Shown here piece after piece: positions 54,734 through 64,000 of a stretch of 64,000 bases of DNA (position 1 is the stretch's first letter; every line of letters begins with the position of its first letter). The position numbers were made by a program, and so were the translations under genes. A model generated the notes under the pieces. That model was not told the DNA's origin. It saw only the letters and a list, made by a program, of their open reading frames with translations, and ran no database searches. Source of the stretch: Bufo bufo (Eukaryota > Chordata > Amphibia > Anura > Bufonidae); NCBI RefSeq assembly GCF_905171765.1, contig NC_053394.1, positions 163,153,183-163,217,182 on the forward strand, read 5' to 3'.

Positions 54734-54845
54734 TTAGAAGGGCCTGGCTGCTTGGAGCAGGGAGAGTTGGGTGGGTCCCTGCTCCAATTAGCCACTCCAG
54801 GTATTCAGGGTAACTGTGGCTAATCACCTTGGAACCGGAGTGTGC

Positions 54846-54853
54846 TATAAAAG
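54846..54853 (+). promoter_or_regulatory. TATA box of the solo LTR
   Basis: TATAAAAG, preceded by GC-richer DNA and followed 208 bases later by AATAAA (55061-55066). Two insertions upstream have moved any U3 enhancers away from it. Confidence 0.6.
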
Positions 54854-55176
54854 GGCAAACAGCTCACTAGCTGATCTCTCTGCTCCTGGGAAGAACCCTG
54901 CTGGGTGAGTAAAAACAACAGTGTGTTTTGTTGATGGAGCTGGGCACAAGGCTCAGTTTCATGTAGTTAGGGACTACTGCCTGTCTAGAAGTAGTGGCCA
55001 GACGGCCAGGTATTTCATTTGTTTTGAACTGTTTTGTTTAATTATTTTTCTGCAAAAGTCAATAAAACTGGCTGAGGCCAGTTGCAACATACTTGCTTGG
55101 ACTGGACTGTGTTTTATGTGCCTATAGCGCCCGTCTATCCCAGGAGACGGCGGTCCCGTGAGCTAATCCCGCTACA

Positions 55177-55579
55177 ATATATAGTTAAAATGTGGGCAGA
55201 AGATGCCCCCCACCCCTCTGGAATGTGCCTGCAGGAGGGAGAGACCGACAACTGGACAATTATGTCCAGTTTCGGCCTCTTCAAAATACAGAGGATCAAT
55301 AAATGCTTGGCTGGAGGGTGGGAAAACTGGAGCGAGTGCCACGGGGTTTAAATACCCCAGCGCCACTGCGCTGCTCGGATCGGGATCCCTACCTCTCCCT
55401 CCATAGAAGAGAGCGCAGGCAGCCATGAGCCGGGCTGCGCTGCGCTAGGAGAGACAAGATTCTCCCTTTGTGTCCCAGAAGAAGGAGAGCGCCGCTGAAG
55501 AGGACCCGCTCCCCCTGCAGTACCCACAGCTAGGAGAGAGAGAGAGAGAGCAGCACTCTGAAGAGGGATCCCGACCTGC
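55177..55579. other. Unclassified GC-rich DNA
   Basis: It contains AATAAA at 55298, a GTTTAAATACC box near 55347 and a (GA)n run at 55534-55551. No gene recognised. It may belong to an older LTR element. Confidence 0.3.
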
Positions 55580-55587
55580 CCCTGAAG

Positions 55588-57211
55588 TAGGGTTGCCACC
55601 CGTCCGGGATTGACCCGGACAGTCTGGGTTTGTAATCCTATGCCCTGGTACAAGCCTTTCTTAGACCCGGGCACAGGATTATTCATTCAAACTGCAGACA
55701 GTGCGGACGTCCGACCGAGAGTGAGACAGACTCTTAGCTGCTGTCACTCACTGCACTCCTCCCGAGCCTCCCCGAGTCCCTCCCTCACCCTCCCCCCTCT
55801 AGTCTACAGTCACTACAGTGTAACAGTGAATGATGCCAGGCAGCGCAGCGGCTCAGTCACTGTTCAGTCTCCTCCCCTGCCTCCCAGTCCCTCCCTCCTT
55901 CTCTCTGATAAGGAAGTGAAGTCCACACAGGAAGTGACATCAGAGAGAGAGGCAGGGAGGGAGAATTGAAATCATTCTTCTTCTCCAGACTCCAGTCCAG
56001 CAGCCTGCCCAAGTAGTGCCCAGCCCAGTGCCCACTGTGCCCTGCCTGCAGAGTGTTTTCAACCTGTGTGACCAAGACAGTCCTGACACCTGTCCTAGAT
56101 AGGCACTTCTAAAAAGGTATATAAAACATTTGAAGTGTGTAAATGTAACAGTGTTTAAAGGGTTTCTACCACCAGAAATACTGTTATGTAGCTGACTGAT
56201 ATAGCGATACGCCAATGTCAGCACTACATAACAGTATGTTTCTAACATTAGTCCCTGCAGCCGTTTTTACTAAAAAAGCACTTTTATTATATGCTAATGA
56301 GCCTCTAGGTGCTATGTGGGCGTAAAATCAGCACCTAGAGGCTCCGTCCACTCACCCTTTATCCCGCCGAGCTCCTCTTGATTGATGTGATGGTTCGCAG
56401 CAGCATTGATAAAATCCCGCGCCTGTGCCTTTCACTAGGTCTTCAGCGCAGGCGCAGTGAGTGAAGGCCACTCTCCTGATGCCGGCTTCCTCACTGTGAG
56501 GTAGTCGGCACAGGCGCAGTGAGGAATCCGGCACCAGGAGCGCATCATTCACTCACTGCGCCGAAGTCAGAAGTGAACGGCGCAGTCGCGGGATTTCGCC
56601 ATCGATGCAGGGAACAGTGGCATCAATCAAGAGGAGCTGGGTGGGCACAACACTGGACCTGGGCGGGATAATGGGTGAGTGGACGGAGCCTCTAGGTGCT
56701 GATTTTACGCCCACATAGCACCTAGAGGCTCATTAGCATATAATAAAAGTGCTTATTTTATCAGAACGGCTGCAGGGACTAATGTTAGAAACATACTGTT
56801 ATGTAGTGCTGACTGCGCATCGCTATGTCAGTCAGTTACATAACAGTATTTCTGGTGGTAGAAGCCCTTTAAACAGGTTTCTGAATCTGTCAATCATCAG
56901 AAAAAACATTACGTTATGTAGCTGACTCACATGAGCGATGGGCTAAGGTCAGCACTACATAACAGTGTGTTTTATAACTCCCTGCCTGCCGCTGCCGCCG
57001 TTCTCTTAAAATAAAGACTTATAATATGCTAATGAGCCTCTTCAGGGGCGTAACGATCGCGGTGCGACAGCGACCAGGGGTTGAGGCGGGACATGGGCGT
57101 GACTGGAGGCGGGACATGGGCGTGGCTGGAGGTGGGACATGGGTGGAGCCTGGAAGGGGTCCCTCCCTCCCTTCTGTTCGGGTTTGGCTTGAAGAAAAGG
57201 TGGCAACCCTA
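55588..57211. mobile_element. hAT-type MITE, TAGGGTTGCCACC ends
   Basis: TAGGGTTGCCACC at the left and GGTGGCAACCCTA at the right are inverted ends. An exact 8-bp duplication CCCTGAAG flanks it (55580-55587, 57212-57219). It carries a TTAAAGGG-type MITE (56159-56868). No transposase frame. Confidence 0.9.
56159..56868. mobile_element. TTAAAGGG-type MITE (Kolobok T2-like)
   Basis: It lies between TTAA 56155-56158 and TTAA 56869-56872. The ends AGGGTTTCTACCACCAGAAATA and TATTTCTGGTGGTAGAAGCCCT are long inverted repeats; the arms pair over ~240 bp, including CACCTAGAGGCTC. TTAAAGG termini with TTAA targets match the T2/Kolobok MITEs known from Xenopus. A diverged partial copy follows at about 56869-57045 (CATTACGTTATGTAGCTGAC). 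Confidence 0.8.
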
Positions 57212-57219
57212 CCCTGAAG

Positions 57220-57871
57220 AGAAGCGCAGGCAGCACACAGCCCTGCAGTTTCCCAACCAGCTCAGAACCCCGGCAGCCTCAGAGAAGATAGAGAGAGGGA
57301 GCAGACAGTGCTCATCGCTGACTGAGTCATGGATTGGCTAAGTATCCCTGCCTCCTTCCCCTGATCCACTGCCACCATTACCTAACCCTGCATTGCCATG
57401 TACCCCTGTTCCCTGACCATTTACCCCTTCACTGCCGGCTGCCCTGTCCCTGTGTTAACCCTTTCCTGGGTTGACCCCTGCATCCACCCCTGCATTCCCT
57501 ATATCTGTATTCAGTCCCTTTAACCCCATTCCCAGCAGCCTTCCCTGTGGATCCTGTGGACCCTGTAACCCGTTCACTGCATTACTTGCTGCCCTGCCCT
57601 GGCCTGCAAGTATTAACCCCTGCAGTGCCACAATTGTGTTCCCCGTAGGGACAGTGAGTAGACAGGCGGGTGGGTTGCTGATATTTGTGTGTATGTAAGT
57701 GTATTGTATAGATAGTGTGTGTGTGTGTGTGGAGTGGAATGGGAATTGTATATTGTTTAGTGTAGTTAGGTTTGTATTGTGTTTAATAATATTGTTTATT
57801 GTAGTACTGTCACTTTGCTGTGGTGTGTGCGTCTATATGTATATATATTTATATCCATTGATCTATAAATA
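57220..57871. other. No recognised gene
   Basis: A C-rich stretch with repeated TTAACCC and CCCTG motifs, then (GT)n at about 57715-57731 and AT-rich DNA. It might be the leader of a decayed retroelement; nothing supports a call. Confidence 0.3.
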
Positions 57872-57873
57872 TA

Positions 57874-58771
57874 CAGTACAGACCAAAAGTTTGGACACAC
57901 CTTCTCATTCAAAGAGTTTTCTTTATTTTCATGACTATGAAAATTGTAGATTCACACTGAAGGCATCAAAACTATGAATTAACACATGTGGAATTATATA
58001 CATAACAAACAAGTGTGAAACAACGGAAAATATGTCATATTCTAGGTTCTTCAAAGTAGCCACCTTTTGCATTGATTACTGCTTTGCACACTCTTGGCAT
58101 TCTCTTGATGAGCTTCAAGAGGTAGTCCCCTGAAATGGTTTTCACTTCACAGGTGTGCCCTGTCAGGTTTAATAAGTGGGATTTCTTGCCTTATAAATGG
58201 GGTTGGGACCATCAGTTGCGTTGAGGAGAATTCAGGTGGATACACAGCTGATAGTCCTACTGAATAGACTGTTAGGATTTGTATTATGGCAAGAAAAAAG
58301 CAGCTAAGTAAAGAAAAACGAGTGGCCATCATTACTTTAAGAAATGAAGGTCACTCAGTCAGCCGAAAAATTGGGAAAACTTTGAAATTAAGGGCTATTT
58401 GACCATGAAGGAGAGTGATGGGGTGCTGCGCCAGATGACTTGGCCTCCACAGTCACCACAGAGCGAAGGCAAAAGGGCCAACAAGTGCTAAGCATCTCTG
58501 GGAACTCCTTCAAGACTGTTGGAACACCATTTCAGGGGATTACCTCTTGAAGCTCATCAAGAGAATGCCAAGAGTGTGCAAAGCAGTAATCAAAGCAAAA
58601 GGTGGCTACTTTGAAGAACCCAGAATATTACATATTTTCAGTTGTTTCACATTTGTTTGTTATGTATATAATTCCACATGTGTTAATTCATAGTTTTGAT
58701 GCCTTCATAGTCATGAAAATAAAGAAAAATCTTTGAATAAGAAGATGTGTCCAAACTTTTGGTCTGTACTG
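57874..58771 (+). mobile_element. Internally deleted Tc1-type transposon
   Basis: It has TA flanks (57872-57873, 58772-58773) and ends CAGTACAGACCAAAAGTTTGG / CCAAACTTTTGGTCTGTACTG. The inverted repeats extend over ~200 bp (GCCACCTTTTGCATTGATTACTGC and mirror). A transposase start MARKKQLSKEKRVAIITLRNEGHSVSRKI is at about 58286-58375, and a C-terminal remnant (MTWPPQSP) at about 58435. The catalytic middle is deleted. Non-autonomous. Confidence 0.9.
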
Positions 58772-58773
58772 TA

Positions 58774-61456
58774 TATACAGTAGATATAGCGTATTATTGG
58801 AATTGTATAGTTGTATTGTGTAATAAATACTTTATTGTTCATAATACAGCGTGTAGTGTTTTTAGTAGTCGCCGCCCTAGTATAGTGATAGTATGTCCCA
58901 TTTAGTGTAGTTCGGTTAGTGTATATGCAATCAGAGGTAGTTAGTTAGCTAGAGAGTATAGCTAGGTATTTATTTTAGGCATAAAGACCCACACCTATTT
59001 ATGAATATTAATTGAGATTTGCATAAATTTCAATAACTAATATTTCCTTTAACAAAAACCAATACACAAGATGGGATATGACTAGCGCCACACAAACTTT
59101 CCTAACATAGGATGGACCAGTCGAATAGAAGGGTGCCAAAAAATGAATACCACCACACAATGCCAGTAAATTTACAGCAATAAAACATAACATGATTTAC
59201 CTACAGGGATCCCAACTACATTCCCAATACCTAACATGTAACTACATGACACGTGGTTTTAGATAACACATCTTCTTGTTCCGTGTTATCGCTGAGTACA
59301 AGAAGCTTCACCGGTATGTCTAACCATACATAGTGACACGCCTGGACATTCATACATTTACTTTACATGCTTTATTTACAATTTTCTATACAGTCTTTAG
59401 AAAGGGAACAGATTGACCTATGGGAATATGTCCCACTGTTTACCTTATGCATTTGTATAAGTGAAATACCATCTGCTTTCAGTGTTACCCCAGAGATTAT
59501 CTAATGCACAAGAAGCACATACTGTGCTCATGTAGCATGCAAAAACACAGGACAGTGGTCTGAGCTAGAACCTGAGCAAACTAAGTGTGGAGGTCATTCA
59601 CAAAGTCATTGCTAGGCTGCAGAGCTGGAACAGCCAGATTTTTAAAGATATGTGAATATTCTTATGTAATAATAAACATAAATAATGTGAACTATAACAT
59701 AGAGCTAAAATATGTAGTGCATACAGAAAATTTTCCTCCCGTATTTCTCCAAAATCCTGACACCATGCAAATGCTCTTTAATGCCAATGCATGTTGATTA
59801 TTAGAGGACTGGATTTTTTCATCTTATTTTTCTAATTAGTTTATTAGAAATCACTGTATTCTTTCACACTATTGGGGCTCAGGTTAGCAGAGAACACATT
59901 TGGAGAGTTATCCCATGCGTCTGAAAAGTGGCGTTAAAAAGTTACAAACTATCTATGTTATCAGTTTTATTCCTGATTTGTATACATTGACATGTAGAGA
60001 AGATACAAATTGTGACTTCTCTGTATGCCCTACAGCAGGGGCGTACACAGATCTAATAGGGCACGGCTAATTTTAGTATGGGCCCCCCTGTCACACAACT
60101 TTTCAAAGTAGGTGTGCTTTAAACACTTCTAGACAATTCAGAACATAAAACACGACTTGAAATTTCAGATTTTTTTTATTAAGCGTAAGTAATTATAATA
60201 AAATAAAAAATTTGTCATAAAAAAAAAGTTGCCATTTGCCTCAACCACTCTATCTTACTTTTATGGTGGAAAAAATGGTACTTCATAAATACAGTATGGC
60301 GTCCTTTCTGAACGTCATATTTCTGAAAGCAAATACACCACACAGCTGGCATAGATACAATAATAAATCTTCCCCATACAGCTGTAGGTCTGTAGATTTC
60401 CTCATACAGTGCATTATCAACCGATCTGACTGAAACTACCACTAGGGGAAGCTAAGTGGATAGGAATTGATACAGTTACCACTGACTGCAATGAAAGCTG
60501 TAAAATCTCTTTGCAATGAGCTCCCCCTGGTGGAGGTTGCATGAAAGTGCAATGTTTCATGTCAATAACAGAAGACTGAGTTGAACGTTGGGCCTCCCCC
60601 TGGGCCACACAGCAGTCATATGGTTTGCCTCCATGGTAGGTACAGTACACCACTGCTCTACAACCCTGTTTGCACAAGGCGCACCTTCTGTCCTGTCAAA
60701 AAGTTGTAGTGTAGTCCAGGCCTAAGTTTTAATTATTGTCAGGTGGAATGTTGCAGATAATGGCAACAATATGTTGCATGTTGTGCATGACATTCACGCC
60801 AAATAGTCAAAAATAGTTGCTCGACAGCTAATTGTATTTTTGGTTTGTGCGGCTTTCATGTGATGCATGTTGCCCTGTAGCCCTAGCCTCCCACTATTAT
60901 TCAGCTGCATTTAAGCATTGAATTGCAGTATTATGTCTTGTGAGTATTATTATGATGCTCAATATTATTGGGGCATTATATATGGCATTGGCAATATTAT
61001 GTGAGTTGCATATGCAGTATTATCTGTGGAGCATGTAAAACATTCAGATAAAAAGTGAATATATATGCAGCAAGAACAAATGTCTAAAAATGATTGCTGG
61101 CTGCTATGATTGTTGCATAGACCAGTGGGTATGGGTGAAATCTATGTGCAGGCATGCAGATGTCAACTATAAGTATACTTTGATGTCCATGCATGGAAAG
61201 CTATGCCCTGTTCTCAGCCACTGTACTTGTTATGAGAGATGCAAAGGATGTTTCTCTCTTGGTTATTGGTCAATTAATGGGCACTTTGAGTGAAATGCCT
61301 TGTGCTCTCGGTATGGTGTTTGTTGGCCTTTTTTTTCTATAGCCATTAATATAGGACTAGAAAAATAAAAATTCATGTTCAAAAGGCCACAAAAAAAAGA
61401 TGCACTACCATATAAAAAGTTTTTAAATTGCTGACAAATTGTGTATGAAGGAGTGC
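58774..61456. other. No recognised gene; scattered repeat-like DNA
   Basis: AT-rich non-coding DNA. CAGGGGCGTACAC at about 60034 looks like one end of a hAT MITE without a partner. The pair ACTACCACTAGGGGAAGCT (60434) and GAGCTCCCCCTGGTGG (60519) is an inverted block of a small repeat. All frames are under 90 codons and unrecognised. Confidence 0.35.
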
Positions 61457-61460
61457 TTAA

Positions 61461-62075
61461 AGGGGTATTATGATTAGAAAAGGTTATCCCCTATCTACAG
61501 GATAGGGGATAACTATTAGAAAAGGAACTGGGGACCCATACCCTGTGGAGCACCTCCTCTGAAATGGACAAAGCTGCTGGCTGGATTGGGAGCGCTGGAA
61601 ATAGACAAGTACAGTGCCTTTTCTCGTGATGGGTAGGAATCCCAATGGTAGGACCCCAGAGGCTGATTGGCCATAGACCCTACAGGGAAATTTCCCGGTG
61701 GGCCAATACCTGAGCCCATCTCATGGCCACCAGCCAGGTAAGTAATTATCTGACTGTCCCCTCCTAACTCCTCAATTCAACTGTATTGCCATCCTGAGGC
61801 AGCTGGAGCAGGAAGACAGAATGTGGCAGCTGGCACTGGCCACCACAGAGGGGCAGTTTTTGGGGAGGTATTTTGTGCCATACTGTGGCATTTGTCTCTG
61901 CTGGAGTAGTATCATGTGCCCCCCCCCCCTTTCATTTGGGTTGTTCCTGCCCTCTGTCAAATTGGCCCCGACTACAAAATGGGGCCACTGTTAGTTTCTT
62001 TCCAGGGTCACTTTAAGTTCCCAGTTGGAACTTGTAGGACCCCCACTGATAACTTTTTCTAACCGGAATACCCCT
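61461..62075. mobile_element. TTAAAGGGG-type MITE (T2-like)
   Basis: TTAA on both sides (61457-61460, 62076-62079). The ends AGGGGTATTATGATTAGAAAAGG and CTTTTTCTAACCGGAATACCCCT pair with few mismatches. The middle is not palindromic and has a C9 run at about 61921. No coding region. Confidence 0.75.
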
Positions 62076-62079
62076 TTAA

Positions 62080-62995
62080 AGGAGATATCCAGCTGTTCGG
62101 ACTTCATACTCACTGCTCCATTCCAGCTCCCTGGCTCCCTTCAGTGGTCTTCCCCATCATGTAAACTTCTGGGCAGATGGGGTCATGCACGCCGCAGCAG
62201 CTAATGTGTGACCTCAGTGATGACGTGTCCCCAAGCAGCATATGATCTAGTGAAAGAAAGCTGAGGGCTGGGCCCACAGGTACAAAGGGTATACGATGCC
62301 ACACAGACACAAACAATGGTTCTTTCCCAGCAGTTGAGTTTACTGAACAATGTAGTGAACAAGAAGCTGAGAATAAATAAAACAGATTGGTACACAGACA
62401 ATAAACCAACAGTAAATTTGGAGAGTTATAGTATGTCCAAATGCCACTTCAACAGTTTGGTGCAACGTGATGTGGCAAAGCCCCACTTACAGTTCCTTGA
62501 GCAGGTTCTTGGTGCTTTTTCTTATTTTTTGCTCTACTCCAGAACTCCAGAACTGGATCCTACAGAGACGACACTCCTGCAAACTGCAAACCTCTCCTTC
62601 GTGCTGTCGCCAGTCTCCACTGTGAACTGGCCCATTCCCTTTCAGATTTAGCAGAGATCTTCTCTTCTGGTTTCCAGCAGCACCAAGCACAGCCTCCGTC
62701 TGTTCACTTCCTGCTTCTACAGGAACCTCCTCCCCTTACACAGGGAGAGTGTGATGCAATAAATCATTTGCTAAGTGCAGTGTCAAACCTGCATATTCAG
62801 TTTGCTATCACACTTGTAAGAGTACAAAACAGCCCATAAATTAGCTATTTTCCAACTTTGCAAATGAAATAGGTTATTAGTATTCCTCTGATAGGCAGCT
62901 CCAATGCAGACTTATCATCTTATCCTTTGCTGCCATCTACTGACCAAAATGAGATGTTGCAGTAATTATACAATTTACAACATAGAGTAATACAC
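62080..62995. other. No recognised gene
   Basis: Mixed sequence with AATAAA near 62376 and a GGGGAGGAGGTTCCTGTAGAAGC stretch on the minus strand. Possibly an LTR fragment; ends not found. The 62110-62409 and 62316-62651 frames are unrecognised. Confidence 0.25.
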
Positions 62996-62999
62996 TTAA

Positions 63000-63608
63000 A
63001 GGGATTCTGTCACCTCCCCTAACCCAAAATCGGATTTTAAAGCAGTCATGCAGCACAGCTTACCTTGAATCAGCTGTGCTCTTCTATCTTGTAATCCGTC
63101 CAGTAGTTTATGAGAAAAATGACTTTTATGATCATGTAAATTAGCCCTGAAGGTGCCCAGAGGGGTGTTTTGTTCCCCTTAGTGTGCCCAGTAACGAACT
63201 CTCGCGCAGGCGCAGTACTCACTGAGGGCTGCGCCAGTGCGATTTTCCGGAGACTGAGGGCAGGAGCTTCATCCTCGTCACTGGACATGCGCCGAGCCCA
63301 GTGACGTCCGAGCGAGTATCGTTCGTCCGTGAGGGAGGGGGAGGAGAGGGATGAGAGGCTGTGGGCGGTTAGGCAGTCGGAAGGAAGGCGTTTTGGGCAC
63401 TGTAAGAGGGGCGTTACTGGGCACACTAAGGGGAACAAAACGCCCCTCTGGGCACCTTCAGGGCTAATTTACATAATCATAAAAGTCGTTTTTCTCATAA
63501 ACTACTAGACGGATTACAAGATAGAAGAGCACAGCTGATTCAAGGTAAGCTGTGCTGCATGACTGCTTTAAAATCCGATTTTGGGTTAGGGGAGGTGACA
63601 GAATCCCT
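63000..63608. mobile_element. TTAAAGGG-type MITE (T2-like), long arms
   Basis: TTAA on both sides (62996-62999, 63609-63612). The ends AGGGATTCTGTCACCTCCCC and GGGGAGGTGACAGAATCCCT are exact inverted repeats. The arms pair over about 190 bp (GCCCTGAAGGTGCCCAGAGG and mirror), leaving a ~200-bp GC-rich loop at about 63200-63400. No transposase. Confidence 0.88.
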
Positions 63609-63612
63609 TTAA

Positions 63613-64000
63613 GGTCCCTTGCCCCACATCCTTACATGCCACCCCACTAGAATTTTGGCGTCCCGACAGTTCTACCAAATAAATTCATCTGCTGCATAGC
63701 GCTGAGGGGGGATACCTGCCATGGAGCGCTCCGATCTACAGAGGCCTGGGTCCTCTGTCATTGGTGCAGGGATAGGACAGAACCCGACCCCTCCCGGGGT
63801 GGTAGCGCATTTTCAGGAATAGTGTCCGCTACTGGACAATTGGGGGTGGACGACTCGTCAGTCTGTAAAGGCAGCGTAGGGATTAGCCACCACCCTATGT
63901 CTCTTGGACTCACAGGCTTCGATTGCCTCTCCTGAACACCTCAAGAATTATCTATCGGGGAACGACTCTCTGAAAGACAAGGTCTGAGCATGTTACGGTG
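63613..64000. other. No recognised gene at the window end
   Basis: GC-richer DNA without an identifiable gene. TGGCGTCCCGACAG at 63656 looks like a primer-site motif, but no LTR end precedes it. Confidence 0.25.

Larger units (their letters stand above)
52438..55176 (+). mobile_element. Solo LTR split by a Tc1 and a MITE
   Basis: TGTGACAGG at 52438 and ...CCCGCTACA at 55176, flanked by ATAT on both sides (52434-52437, 55177-55180; up to six bases match). LTR sequence is 52438-52496, 54136-54234 and 54734-55176, about 596 bp net. The last part has TATAAAAG (54846-54853) and AATAAA (55061-55066) spaced as a promoter and poly-A signal should be. No internal region remains, so LTR-LTR recombination is likely. 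Confidence 0.8.

Noticed and set aside
55590..55969. 119-codon frame spanning 55610-55969 as a possible host exon
   Set aside because: It falls inside the TAGGGTTGCCACC MITE with confirmed 8-bp TSD and has low-complexity Ser/Pro content.
63656..63669. TGGCGTCCCGACAG as a retroviral primer site
   Set aside because: No LTR end with CA lies just upstream and no gag or pol follows before the window ends.

Overview
The window is eukaryotic, repeat-dense DNA with no host gene that I can recognise. The mix of families suggests an anuran amphibian: Penelope-like elements (PLEs) with a GIY-YIG domain, a BED-finger hAT, Tc1 elements, TTAA-flanked repeats, an L1-type LINE, a chromodomain Gypsy and BEL/Pao remnants. 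That assignment is inference. There is one assembly gap of exactly 100 N (22318-22417). Almost everything readable is transposable-element coding sequence, most of it broken. Many insertions can be resolved by exact target-site duplications (TSDs).

Layout. (1) 1371-19844 is a TTAA-flanked repeat split by a 16.3 kb hAT transposon (2430-18775, 8-bp TSD GTAATATG). The hAT transposase is on the minus strand: BED-finger N-terminus at 12399-13643, core at 11867-12676, dimerisation signature near 5915-6060. It is cut by a 92-bp tandem array (11200-11895), by a head-to-head PLE pair (6196-11062) and by a second TTAA element (2994-5886). A 4.5 kb array of 92/95-bp units (13740-18250) lies beyond the transposase start. 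(2) 19849-28230 is a patchwork: a 'GGTCTGA' minisatellite, the gap, a satellite of alternating palindromes, an LTR with leader, a BEL/Pao gag fragment and a poly-C tract. (3) 28592-46388 is one Tc1 element split by two insertions. The first is a TTAA repeat (28745-32652) that itself carries two insertions. The second is a full-length L1 (32768-46088, 15-bp TSD), which carries a hAT MITE (34307-35952) and a palindromic MITE (39709-45720); the palindromic MITE is split by a Gypsy chromovirus (39832-45076). (4) 46836-49222 holds BEL/Pao gag-pol remnants with a further Tc1 fragment. (5) 49443-58771 holds a 2 kb nested-palindrome MITE, a solo LTR split by a complete Tc1 and a MITE, a hAT MITE split by a TTAAAGGG-type MITE, and a deleted Tc1. 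(6) 58772-64000 is mostly unrecognised, with two further TTAAAGGG-type MITEs.

Most notable signals. Three unrelated-looking PLE loci each carry a hammerhead-ribozyme-like fold whose stem sequences differ but still pair. The Gypsy element has a 10-nt primer-site/LTR complementarity placed just downstream of a TATA-like box, as expected for self-priming. The insertion order in 28592-46388 can be read four levels deep from TSDs alone.
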